From: Sebastes aleutianus
Lineage: Eukaryota; Chordata; Actinopteri; Perciformes; Sebastidae
Length of the DNA: 64,000 nt
Assembly (NCBI GenBank): GCA_916700875.1
Contig: CAKAKS010000034.1
Span: forward strand, 17,327,718 to 17,391,717
Direction of reading: 5' to 3'
The position numbers and the translations under genes were made by a program. A model generated the notes under the pieces. That model did not search any database. It was given only the letters and a program-made list of their open reading frames with translations, and was not told the origin of the DNA. This document shows positions 18,941 to 29,600 of this stretch, piece by piece (position 1 is the first letter of the stretch; the number at the start of each line of letters is the position of its first letter).

Positions 18941-21900
18941 CAGCATAAATACTGAACTTCAATCAAACAGAGTACCCCGCAAATTAGTTTACTGCCACAA
19001 TCAGATTCTCTCCTGCTATCCCATTCAGTCTCTGTGACGCTGTACATTATCACAACATCAGATAGGCAAACAAGGTCTCGCCCGTGTTTGTTGTGTTAAT
19101 GAGTTTACAGACTGAAGTTGCTGCTTGAAGACGGGGACGCAGAGTTCTGCAGTGACTAATTACCAGCGTGTCACGTCTGTCTTATCTCTTCCTCTCAGCG
19201 CTTCCAGGAAAACTGGTTGACACGAGGCCTATAAATGTTTGAGATTCCAATAATGAAACGCTGTCGAAGGAGGACAGGCTTTGATTCCAATTAATAATCA
19301 GAATAAGACGTCAATCAGAATAAAATTGCTCCTTTTAAACTCGCTCATTCTGACATAAACGTCACCCCTTTCCATTGCAATATCAAAAGATGCGTCATGT
19401 GAATGGTCATATTGTCCCACTTAAGTTAATCATCACATTGTTTTCATTTGTAATGGTAAAATGGCCAATATAATGACAGGCATTGCTAACCAAACTAGTG
19501 TCATCAAAGAGGGAAAATGATACCAATTTGTAGTACTAGTGCAGGGACCCAGAAGTTCTGCTTGCAGCGTTGTTGAGAACCGCAGTATGACTGTTTGTAG
19601 CCGCCAAGTGTGAAGTTGATTGGATGAACGGAGATATGTGAAGGACAGTCATACATACACAGACAGATAGTACTTCCTTTATAGTTAGATGATGCTGTTA
19701 CAGCACCACCTATTGGCCAAATGGCCATGGTCATTCAGACAACATATCTACACATGTCCACCAAATGTGGTCACAATAGCACAAAGCGTTCACGAGATAT
19801 GATATTTTGCCCGCAGCATTTGATCTAACTTTGAGGGCCAGCTACAGCAAAACTGTATGGAGCATCAAAAACCCCAGAGATGTTCTGTACCAAATTTGGT
19901 GATAATTGCACAAAATTAGTAGAAGTAGTAACAAAAATCTGGTTTGGACAAAATTCTAAATGGGGTCCAAGCCCCAAAAGATCACAGGTGGTGCGCCAGG
20001 ATTTGTCTGCTCTGAGGTCATCAAAATTAGAATTGCTCATGTACAGTATAACTAAAATCATAATAAAACACATACTGGATAATTTATACAAAAGTCTGTA
20101 CATAAAACTATTTAAAAAGATATATATGTTTTGCTACTTAGTAGCAAAATCTAGCAAAACATTGTTTAGTTTTTCAAAAACAAAATTTTCACTGCGGTCT
20201 AAAAACCTATTTGCTCTCCCGCTTGACGCACACAAAGGGGAGGCCCGCACCTGTATTAACGGAGCAGTCCAGCAGCAATCTAAGAACACCATAAATAACA
20301 TTTATTTAACCACAATAACAAAAGATCTATAGCTATTATAGTAAATTAGTTAAGTTGTTACAAAAAAAATATCATATTATGTATCTGCATTCGCTTGGCG
20401 AATCCGTCAAGACGTCATCACTTTATTTATGTTGATGAAACTGACGAGTTCTATTCATTAAAGAAAGTTGATTTAATAAAAAACGACTAACTCATTTAAT
20501 ACACTTTATTAAAAGTGATGATTTAGTTTGAGGATTTGTAATTTTTTTTCAGGGTGATGACGTTAGGGGGGCTCAGCCTTTCTTAGATACAAGTAGGGGG
20601 GTGCTTCAAGGAAAATAGGTTGGCGTGGCTTACATAGATGGATTCGTCTGGACCCACAAAATCCTGGGAAAAAGATTTATTTTCTGAGACTTGAGGTTCA
20701 AAAGCTACAGGCCAAATCGTAAAGTTCATTGTTATAGCACCACTATCTGACCAAATTGCACCACATTCGTCATTGCACTCCCTTAGCTCTCCAGGAATAC
20801 ACCCGCCAAGTTGATCAGATGAGCGGTTCTCAAGATATGTGAATGACAGACTGACAGAGATAGATAGATGGATTTTAGGTGAACTAAAAGAAATATGAAA
20901 AACTATTTTCCACATTGAATATGTGCTTTCATATTCTGAAGTTGTAACATTTCATGACCGGGGCTTTTCAGTGACACAACTCAATGCAGCTCTGGAATGT
21001 GTCGGCCATGTTATGTGATGATACCGATGCTTAATCTGCATCAAGTAGAAGATTGTGTCATTACTAATCACTAGATTCTGTCGTTATGTAATATGAGAGG
21101 GAGGGAGAGAGAGGATTAAGTTGTGAATTGGTGTGTGTGTGTGTTTGTGTATGTGTGTTGTGTATTTATTGATGTGTGTATTTCCTTATAGGGCGGCAAC
21201 CGTGCTGGCTCAGGTCAAGCCGCTATTGGCCGAGCTGCTGGGTGGGCGGGACCTGGTGCTGCCCTTCTCAGGGATCGGTCATTTCAGGAAGGAGGTGGTG
21301 TTTGTTGGGCTGGCCCCCGGACAACACAGACACACACTGGACAGTTTGTCAGGTCGGTGATAAACGTTTAACCTTCTTCTTCTGTCCTCCTTCAACACTT
21401 CTGTCCTGTCTGTCACTGGTATATATTTAATTTTGTTCATCATTTAGTGCTTCTTGTGCTGTATTTCACTAGGGGATACATCTCATTAGATGTTAATGTG
21501 ATACAGTGTGTCTCTGTGGAGGGAGGTCTGAACTTGGGGTCAGCTGAGGAGCCCTGCAGCTGGTTGGAGGATTTGTTGTCTTTCTTAAGGACACTGTAAT
21601 GGGATGGATGCTATGGGAGGTCTCATTAAACGACTTCCTTTAGGACATCATAGGCTATATTCTGGGTGTTGTTATTGGTAAACAGAGTGGGCTAACTCTC
21701 ACACTGTAACATTCAAAGTTCATGTGAGAGAGGAGCGGCATGGGAAGCAGAATTATTTGTCCTGCCATTAGACCCTGCACTACATGGAGTGTGTATTCGG
21801 GTTTGATTAAAAATTAAACACAACAAGAACATATTGTGTGTGGACGGATGTAAGCTCTAGTTCCTGAACTAGACTTTCACTGATTTGATCTTCAATGCAA

Positions 21901-24900
21901 ACACATTCACATGCTCTTAAAACCGTGTAAGTGGATTTGGTCAAATAATATGGTGTTTGTGTGTGTACCTGCATACTGTCATGCATCTGGGGCTGTGCGT
22001 GTGATAGAGTATATAGATATTATATCGATATCGTGATATGAGACTTGATATCGTCTTACATTTTCAATATCATAATACGTCAAAGGTGTTGTCTTTTCCT
22101 GCTGCATTACAATAAAGTGATCTGTTTTAGCTGTTTTTTTTATTTGCCTTTACCCACTTAGTCATTATATCCACATTACTGATGACTTATTTATCAAAAA
22201 ATCTCATTGTGTAAATATTTTGTGAAAGCACCAATGTGCAATCCTACAATATTATCGTAATAAAATATAGTGATATTTGATTTTCTCCATATCGCTCAGC
22301 TTCTATAGCGTGTGATATGTCTTCATTCATTTTATTACATCCGTCATTTTGCATCTGTGTACATGCGCGGGGGGTGTATGCAGAAGCATTTGCGTGTGAG
22401 TTTTTGTGTTGTGCCTCTGGCAAAAACACTAAGCCAACATTTCTAAGAGGATTCTCCGCTCTTGCAACACCAACCCACACCAACACACACACACACACAC
22501 ACATAATTGCTTAATAAGAAATATGCAGGGATTTGTAAAAGTAGACACATGCATTTTTGCACACTCACACAACAGGAAATTTCCTAGCTGCTCAGCCAGT
22601 GTATTAACCGCTCAGGGCAGAGCAAATACTTCTTTTGGCATATTAGTGACGGCCCAGCTGAGACAAATCCCAAAAGGCATTTCATCTCGGGGCTTGATTT
22701 AAATGGAAAATGCGGTAAATTCGTCTTTTAAAGAGAGAGAGCTACAGGGGCCGAGGATGTACATAATTGCCTCAGCTATCAGGGTTTGTTTAATCTTAAA
22801 AAGCTATCCATTGGAATTGTAAGAAACTTTTTTTTGTAAATAGAGGCAGGCCATGTTGTTACTCTTGGAAAAGCAAAATAAGGATAAGGCAGGAAGTCAG
22901 ACTCTCCTGTCTTCTCGTCTGCTCCCTCCACCGCTGTTATTGATTATATACTAACCTTTCTCTCCCTGTAGCGCTCCTCTTCTAAAAATACCTCCATGGT
23001 TTCCCTCTAAAGCTCATCAGCTGGTGTGTGTGCGTCTTCGTCTGTGTGTGTGTATGTCCTTGCAGGTTGTCTACTGTATGTGTTCATGCCCTTGTTTATA
23101 TGATACGTTCAAATGATATCCGAGTAAAAAGCTTTTTTTCCATCCTCTGAAACGCATTATCTGCCATCTATGTCTGCACTATTTCCATTAAGGCTTTTAC
23201 AAATCCATAAAGGGGATTTGAGAGGGTTCATTGGGAGGAAGTGGATGTATAGCATGCTCATGATGACGTTGTGGGTTTGAATCCGTCCCTCCTGTCTGTA
23301 TATGTATTTTGCATTATGTGTCAAATGACGTGATAACTGACGTTCCTTCTCTAGCCTCATCAATAAAACGGATGCTCGTATAACTTTTGGTGTTGTGTAC
23401 GTGTGTTGCAGAGTTGTTGCGGAGTTGTTTTGAGGAGCAGGGTCTTCTGCAAGAAGGCAACCGTGGGTTTGAACCCCACCTCACCATTATGAAGCTGTCC
23501 AGAGCGTCAAAACTACGATCTCAGGTACACACACACATGTCCGCTTACACATATACACACACACATTCTGAGTATTTATATAGTGTGTAGAGATGCTCAA
23601 TCTATTAGTATACTACATGTGTCAATATCGACGTGATTATCAGTCCAACATACCTTTTTACTGCCAATATCTTCTACAAGTATGACAAATTGGCAGCACA
23701 AATTGAAATATCATGTCAGAGAAGCCTAATGCTGCATTCACACCGAACACAAAGCGAATTTTCACCTCACGTTACTCACGTGAGTTTGACCGCAAGATCA
23801 TTTGTGGTCATTTGCGTCACTCGTACTAGATGCGCCGGTGAGGAGGAGGGGCTCTTACCTCCATGTAGATACCGACAACAGTTCACGAAATAACCACTAT
23901 TGCTGCTTTGTACATGTTGTGGAAGTCCCAGATACGTCGTAAAAACCAAACGGCGTCGTGTCTGGGTTCATAACATCATCCGGAGGTTCTCGGTGAAATT
24001 CACTGAGCTGCATTCATTTTTGTATCTAGCAAGCCACATTTCGGCTGAATTAATCTGGTTTACTACGGCGGTATGAACCCACAAATTTACAAATTGTGCC
24101 GTGATTTAATTGCAATAAATGGATCATAGGAATGCCGCAATAACTACACAATAATGTTGATTTGTAAAAAGTCTGAATTCATGCTTTGTCAGGTCTGTCC
24201 GCAAGACGACAAGCAAACAACTCTTAAAATGCTTGTTTTCTGAACGGAGTTCGGATCGATCAGTGCTAGGCTATGCCAACAATGTAGCTTCTCCATCAAC
24301 ACTCAACATAACATCATCTAGGCATAAATACAGCAGCGACGTTATTGTTTATACCATAGACAGTCTATGGTTCGTACACAGAGTTTTGTCAGGCCTCTGT
24401 AGCCCACAGAGGCTACAATGTTTTTTTTCTCCATTTTTGATTCAACTACGTCAGGACGGCAGTGACGACTAGAAGAGAATCTCAACGCTGATAGACTTTC
24501 GCGACAGAGCGTCACGCAAATTTCTTGCTCGAGTTGAAATATTTCAACTCGTAAATTTCGCGTATTTGCATCGCCCGGCGAGAACTCTCATCTGTTCAAC
24601 TCTTCGCATTGAATTAATCGCGCTGCGCAAAAGGTTTGCTTCGCGTTTTGGTGTGAATGCAGCATAACACATTAGGTACTAAGACTTAACTTTCTAGTGT
24701 AAGGGAAATACAGAGTGTCCCTCCACACGTGGATGTCAAAAGCATCATCTAACCTAAAGTTCTTGCATTGTGCATATGTAAAAACATTTAATTGACTATA
24801 GAACCAAGTGGTGATTAAGTCACCATACAAATAAACAATAATATTAACAATTGCAGTTGATAAATAAATAAAAACATAAAGTTGCACTGCCACAGCATGC

Positions 24901-26663
24901 TTTTATTTTTAATGGATAATGTCAACATAGATTTGCGTTGTATTACTCACTACAATTATGCTTTCATATGCAGTCCCAAGTAGCTTTCTTGTAACAACTT
25001 ACTTTGACAGAACTGCCAAACAGCCGCAGTGTTACTCTTTTTATTCCCCTCACCATCCTCTCAGTGGCTGTAAAATGTCATCAAATAGTTAGATGACAAA
25101 TTATTACTCCAGCCTAAACTACAGGTGGGAATAACACGTCTGCTGTGGCATTTTAAAAGAAAACTAAATGGATATAATTTTATAGTTTAATAGGGATTAG
25201 TGGGAGAAAAAACAGGAGTAAGAGAATAATAAATGAGTGATTGAGGGAGTGGGTATGAAATAGATAAAGATATAAATAAGAGGGTGAGGGGGGGAGAGGA
25301 CAGAAAGATAAGCTGAGATGAGCGGTGGTCCGGAGGGGAGAGACAGAGGAAGGACAGCATCTATCTTTTTTTCCTTTGACACCTGATGACATCGTATCCT
25401 GACTGGCGTCTGCCGGGCGGCATCCTTGTCCTCCCTCAGTCAGTGTGTGTTTATTTGTCAAGAAGGAATGTCCTAAAAAGTCTGATACATGACATAAACA
25501 ATATTTTCCTGGAGCGCCTTGGTAGCTGAGCGGTTACAGCGCATGTCATATACAGTAACTGCAACATCCAGGGTTCGATTCCGGCCTTGGGACCTTCGTT
25601 ACATGACGTATCCCACCTTCTCTCTCTCCCATTTCTACACTGTCCTCTGTCAAATAAAGGCGAAAATGCTACAAATATACCTTTTTAACAAACCAAAAAA
25701 AATATATTTTCAGTAGGGCTGCCCCCTCTTAGTTCATTAGTCGACTAATCGTTCATTTTGGTCTTAGTTGACCTAGATTTATTTAGTCAATTTGTTGTTT
25801 TTTTTATGCTTTTTTCATGCTGAATGACTTATTTCCAAGAAACCTATGAACACATCTCTGATAAACACGAGATTTAAAGTGGTGCTTTTGTGTGATTCTT
25901 TGTGGAGAAACTCAGTTTTACAGATCTGTCGATTAAATCAACTAATCGATTAGTCAACAAAATCACATGAATGTTAGTCGACTAAGAAATTCTTTGGTGG
26001 AGGACAGCTCTAATTTTCCCTTTGTGTCTCTCAGGGTATAAAGCGTGTGGACCCAGCCCTCTACTCCACCTATACAAACAAGTAGGTGCTTTTTTTTAAT
26101 ATAACAATTCAGGCAACCAACGCTGAGTGGCACATTGTGTAATGTTTTGTGTCCATGCAGTATGCTTACTGTAGATGTAAGCATGACATTTTAGTTAATA
26201 TAGAGTAACAGGAAAGATCTACTACACTGTTTGCACAAACACTTTTTAATCAGTTTTGTAACTCACTGGTGTTTAAAAATTGTTCAAGACCCTTTGCACT
26301 TTAAATGTACATCACTTATTTGCGCAGCACCATAATGCGTAATGCTTTGTTTCCAGTTTTATAGAGTTTTAGGATGAATATTGGCCAAGTATGCTGAGCC
26401 ACGGAGCTTAATTCGATTGTCACTTTTAATTCGAGTGATCATTGCTGTCGAGTGGATGCACTGACTGACATCGGCCTTCGCTGTCTGCTGGAGGCGTCGA
26501 CACTCTCCTCTCTGTCTCACACGTTCTCACTGTCACTTTGCCTGTCTCACTGCAACACTCAGGTTTTTTGGAGATCAGACAGTTGAGCGGGTGGATCTTT
26601 GTTCCATGTTGAAAAAGAAGCAACAAGACGGATATTACCACACTGAGACTTCACTACAACTTG
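12394..26663 (+). CDS. akap7: A-kinase anchoring protein 7, long isoform (C-terminus beyond this point)
   Basis: Nine coding exons: 12394-12576, 13631-13868, 15941-16099, 16190-16344, 17422-17558, 21192-21352, 23412-23524, 26035-26081, 26563-26663. All junctions are GT-AG with matching phases, giving 431 codons and ending in phase 1. AKAP7 long forms anchor PKA through a C-terminal RII-binding helix and carry a central 2H-phosphoesterase-like domain that binds AMP and is reported to cleave 2'-5' oligoadenylates. Seen here: an NLS-like basic cluster (QKKRKRKR), the domain entry QRPNYFVSIPIT, first H-x-T motif LHITLLV (His ~275), second FEPHLTIMKLS (His ~367), and DLCSMLKKKQQDGYYHTE near the end. 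Identity is certain from these blocks. The RII-binding exon is not in the part read. Confidence 0.95.
12629..13190 (+). repeat. Tandem duplicated teleost repeat
   Basis: GGCAAGGCAGCTTTATTTGT begins at 12633 and again at about 12955, with ~240 bp of nearly identical sequence after each (period about 322 bp). The second copy continues into more repeat sequence (to ~13,590), ending close to akap7 exon 2. Confidence 0.75.
13631..13868 (+). CDS. akap7: akap7 exon 2, acidic/glycine triplet-repeat tract
   Basis: Acceptor CTGTTTTTCAG ends at 13630; donor GTGAGT at 13869. Phase 0 in, phase 1 out. Contains ATG 13667, an alternative start in the same frame. GAT, GAG/GAA and GGT runs (about 13720-13761) encode DDDDEEEEEGGGGG. 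The remainder is polar and disordered (KELKKKMIPGQVDAGTMD). Confidence 0.8.
13890..14390 (+). mobile_element. LINE 3' end with (CTAT)n tail
   Basis: A frame at about 13,925-13,975 reads LRKSSVPRAIKLYNTS, typical of the C-terminal end of non-LTR reverse-transcriptase proteins of fish. It is followed by an untranslated tail ending GGGATCAATAAAG and (CTAT)n at about 14,319-14,387. A 5'-truncated insertion. Confidence 0.6.
14400..15930. other. akap7 intron sequence
   Basis: AT-rich, no exon supported. The part at about 14,430-15,070 (GATGGGCGGATGAAGC ... CGGTATCATCCACCCATC) looks like a decayed repeat with related ends. Confidence 0.4.
15941..16099 (+). CDS. akap7: akap7 exon 3, basic cassette exon
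   Basis: Acceptor TTTCTTTTCTTGGCAG ends at 15940. The only donor that keeps frame is GT at 16100 (GGAT|GTGTGT), giving 159 nt, phase 1-1. Encodes SSEKKTKRKMRRERRKLMMK followed by a Ser/Leu-rich helix. The known mammalian proteins have no clear match. Its length is a multiple of three, so it can be skipped without frame change. The donor is weak. Confidence 0.55.
16190..16344 (+). CDS. akap7: akap7 exon 4, nuclear localisation signal and domain start
   Basis: Acceptor CTTCTCTCTAG ends at 16189; donor GTAAGG at 16345. Encodes STQKKRKRKRGDCGGR, an acidic/lysine stretch, then EIQRPNYFVSIPITNTQ. The basic cluster is NLS-like and NYFVSIPIT is the conserved first strand of the AKAP7 central domain. 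Confidence 0.93.
17422..17558 (+). CDS. akap7: akap7 exon 5, first H-x-T motif
   Basis: Acceptor CCAATGACAG ends at 17421; donor GTGAGT at 17559; phase 0 in, 2 out. Encodes ISSAVTDVQEAVLQQEPRL ... AKAMIPVPTLHITLLVTHL. HIT is the first catalytic motif of the 2H phosphoesterase fold. Confidence 0.95.
17960..20480. repeat. Repeat-rich akap7 intron
   Basis: Contains a pair of opposed motifs (AAATCCTATCTTA near 18,050 and GATAGGATAGG near 18,405), an (AC)n tract (18,891-18,938), and a dispersed fish repeat near 19,540-19,800 (CCGCCAAGTGTGAAGTTGAT ... TTCCTTTATAGTTAG). The latter has relatives near 20,690-20,870 and 31,660-31,935. No exon seen. Confidence 0.45.
21192..21352 (+). CDS. akap7: akap7 exon 6
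   Basis: Acceptor TTTCCTTATAG ends at 21191; donor GTCGGT at 21353; phase 2 in, 1 out. Encodes VLAQVKPLLAELLGGRDLVL, then PFSGIGHFRKEVVFVGLAPG. PFxGIGxFxxxVxFV is a conserved AKAP7 block. A (GT)n tract precedes the exon. Confidence 0.95.
22006..22310 (+). mobile_element. Short palindromic MITE (ATATCGATATCGTGATATGA)
   Basis: Starts TATCGATATCGTGATATGAG and ends GTGATATTTGATTTTCTCCATATCGCTCAGC. It is a common teleost non-autonomous element located in the intron after exon 6. Confidence 0.55.
23412..23524 (+). CDS. akap7: akap7 exon 7, second H-x-T motif
   Basis: Acceptor GTGTGTTGCAG ends at 23411; donor GTACAC at 23525; phase 1 in, 0 out. Encodes LLRSCFEEQGLLQEGNRGFE, then PHLTIMKLSRASKLRSQ. 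HLT is the second catalytic motif. Confidence 0.95.
23730..24664 (+). mobile_element. PIF/Harbinger-like non-autonomous element
   Basis: Perfect 15-bp terminal inverted repeats TGCTGCATTCACACC / GGTGTGAATGCAGCA with TAA directly outside both ends (23727-23729, 24665-24667). A 3-bp TAA target duplication is the mark of PIF/Harbinger transposons. 935 bp with no transposase frame. Confidence 0.7.
25512..25672 (+). mobile_element. tRNA-derived SINE
   Basis: Pol III A box (TAGCTGAGCGG, about 25,523) and perfect B box GGTTCGATTCC (25572-25582), followed by a pyrimidine-rich body ending GTCAAATAAAGGC. It lacks a tRNA-like acceptor stem, so it is not a functional tRNA gene. Confidence 0.75.
25714..26014 (+). 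mobile_element. akap7: MITE directly upstream of akap7 exon 8
   Basis: Inverted ends TAGGGCTGCCCCCTCTTAG and GGAGGACAGCTCTAA, with TTAGTCGACTAATCG and TTAGTCGACTAAGAA inside each end. About 300 bp, with no coding. Its right end is ~20 bp before exon 8. Confidence 0.7.
26035..26081 (+). CDS. akap7: akap7 exon 8 (47 nt)
   Basis: Acceptor TGTGTCTCTCAG ends at 26034; donor GTAGGT at 26082; phase 0 in, 2 out. Encodes GIKRVDPALYSTYTN, matching the mammalian GVKKIDPDLYEKF block. The end of a MITE lies only ~20 bp upstream of the exon. Confidence 0.93.
26563..26663 (+). CDS. akap7: akap7 exon 9, end of central domain
   Basis: Acceptor TGCAACACTCAG ends at 26562; donor GTTAGT at 26664; phase 2 in, 1 out. 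Encodes FFGDQTVERVDLCSMLKKKQ, then QDGYYHTETSLQLG. DLCSMLKKK and DGYYHxE are diagnostic for AKAP7. Confidence 0.95.
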
Positions 26664-29600
26664 GTTAGTACGCACATGCACACACAGAGCCTTATTGTGT
26701 TTGTACTGTGTATTTGGCTATCAGGTGCAATATTGAGCCACCAGAGGGCGCTCTGTGCTCACATACAGGGCAATGATGAGTTTCTCTTCATAGCTGGTTT
26801 TGGCTGTAGGGCAAAATTAGCATATTTTGGGATAATTCATTGCTGAAATTTAATTTTTAGCGCTGCCAATGATGTTGGATGAGAGATGATATATATCTCA
26901 AAGTTGTATAAATTTGCAACTGACTTTGGAAAGGTTGTTCAATATTTTCATAACATAGCTGGTGGTGTGTCAGATTTTTGAGTATGTTTATGTCGAGGAG
27001 GCAAACTGGCCGAATCAAACACCATGGTGGATACTCAAGAGCTCATTTCCATTTAAGTCATGGCTGCCCAGTTTAGACATTCCCAGCCTGCCAGTTCTTT
27101 CGGAAGTTGGCAGCGTTGTAGAGTAGCAGCTCTATAATGGCGGCTGAATGAATGCAGTGCTGATGGGCCTGAAGATGCTGCAGCAATCGTGCATTTCCTG
27201 AGGTGTAGTAGGGAAACGTGGAGAAATTGGTTCACTTTTTGTTACAATTTGATATCGTTACTGCCCCACAGGAGGCACTGTTGACCACTGTGGGACTTGG
27301 GTTGAAGCCAGACAGGCAGTATCGATGTACTCCTAATGTCTATCAAATGCTGGAGGCTTGTAGCTGCACACTGGAGCTAACAGAGCATTTTATCTCTAAA
27401 ATGAAGATGATTGGTTTTATGAATGTATCAGTTTTGTATGTCCACAGATAAAAAACAATTTGTCTGAATCAGATTTTGAGCAGCGTCTCATCCAGTTTTG
27501 CCACAGCGAAATCAACAGTCCTCACGGGGATGTGAGATGCAACAAGTGCTGGTGCTTTGTGACTGTTGTATGCCAAGATCGATTGGCAGTGATAATTGCC
27601 AAAGCAATGTCTACTGTTTCCTAATGAGAAGTGTCTGGACGAGATGCAAAAATCACTGTTTGGAATATCATTTAATCATTAAAACTGCTTTGTTATGATT
27701 CAAAGAGGCATGCTGGGAAGAGACGTAAGTAGAATTTTTGAAGATAAGAAGGATGCATTGTTGATTTCTGAGGCTGCACAGTAACCGAATATATTAAAAC
27801 CTAATGAGTCTCTGCTCCCAGTAAAATAACATATTACTGTGGAAATAGCTGACTAGTAGTGTATTGGAGGCACAAGTGGTGGCTTTTTCAAGGTCTGTTA
27901 TGCAGGAGCTATTTGTAAAAATGTTGGAAGACAGGAACTATGCTATAAACTACTAGCTTTGGTTACATTCAAACCCTGTCAGCCGACAGACAAACCACAA
28001 CAAAAACGATTTTTATGCTACTTTTAGCCAAAAGAAAGCTTGTTTTTATGAGAATTGTTGTTTAAAACATAAAAGAAATGGACATTATCAACAGGATATG
28101 AAGAGGTTACGGTGTTGACATTATGTCAAAGACATCTATGTATCGTGCTGCAGAGATATCTACTGAAATGAGCAACAAAAATGATAAAACTTCCTCAATT
28201 GCGAAAAAGGTTTTTATGCTTGCTTGAGGTGTTTCTTGCCTTTATTGAAAACATAGACGATGCACTAAATGTGTTATGGAAACACACTTTGTCGAATAAA
28301 TTCTGACGTAGCGAACATTTAATTAGCGCCAACTTCTGACCAAACTACGCTGTAGCAGAGAAGCCGAGTTTATTCACTCAAAACCAGTTGATGGAAAAAC
28401 GTCTAATTCGCATTTCTTTTTTTTTGCGATATTTCAAAAGTTTTGCTTTAAATTTGCTTGACAGTTGAATGGAAACACAGCTACCGTAGCGTCCTGTCTG
28501 CCCTCAGTCCAACATGAGAGGACGTAGAGGTAGAGCTGCCCCAAGGGCTTATCAGTCACATTGAAGGTAAAGGCTCCGTGTACGCTTTGATAGTTGGTTT
28601 ATTGAATTAAATCCAAGGTTGCAGAAATGTGAAAACGTTTTGTATTTTCATTTCGTCCGTCCCCACCAGCAGGAGACTAGTTCCCCGGGAGGTGACGGGC
28701 CTTCAGTTAGCAGTTAGCTCGCATTCAGTCAGTGCAAACCCCAGTGCCGGGGCTCTGTTTGAATTTTGTGTATTCTTACCCTGCTATTAGTAGTTGTTTT
28801 TTTTATATAGCCATTGACTGAAAATTCAGATTGTAGGACCCAGTAGAGGTGAAATGCTGCCCCCTAATTGTTTGGCGCGTGCGGCCGGGTCTCAGACACA
28901 TTGCATCTTTAATGCAGCAGTATCAAAGGAAAAAAAGGTATGGTTTATGCGGATTTGTCTTTCAGGATCACCAATATCCACACAAACATGAATAAATCAT
29001 CACACTGTTACCGTGGGTTACCATGGAGTTAACAGGATTAGAGTATACCTCCAAGTACACATAAACTACTTGACAGGGACTCCCTAATTCCCACTGTGAA
29101 GTAGCTTCTCTGATTGCCATGTGTGTGTGTGTGAGAGAGGCTGTCAGCATGGGTGGAACTAGGCTGTCACAATGTTTTGTGGATCACTGGGCTGTCTGTG
29201 AGAAACAAAGAGTGACAGTGTGTGTGGGGGAGTGAGTGACAGAGCAGGGGGATGTTTACCTCACACTTCTCATCATCTAAAAGCTTGTGTTTTTGTCAAG
29301 TGTTTTTCACAACAATACATACATATTTATAAATCCACGAAAGGTAAAGCTGAGCTCTGCATCCGGTTCTCTGATGTTATAGTGCTCTGTGTACAGCACA
29401 GTGTTGCTGTATATTATAATGCTTGCTGTCTTCGAGTGAAGTGGTAGGAATTAAGTGTCTGTGTTATTTCTTCTTTTAAAATGTACACAGTCTCTGTATA
29501 AAAAGCTTATGAAATTCATAATCTTGGGGGAGAAGAAAGAAGAAAGACTTCAACCATTTTGCCAATATTTTAGTCTGGTATAACCAGTAGCTTATGATAG

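Noticed and set aside
25512..25600. Possible tRNA gene
   Set aside because: A and B boxes are present but no acceptor stem or anticodon arm can be folded; it continues into a SINE body.
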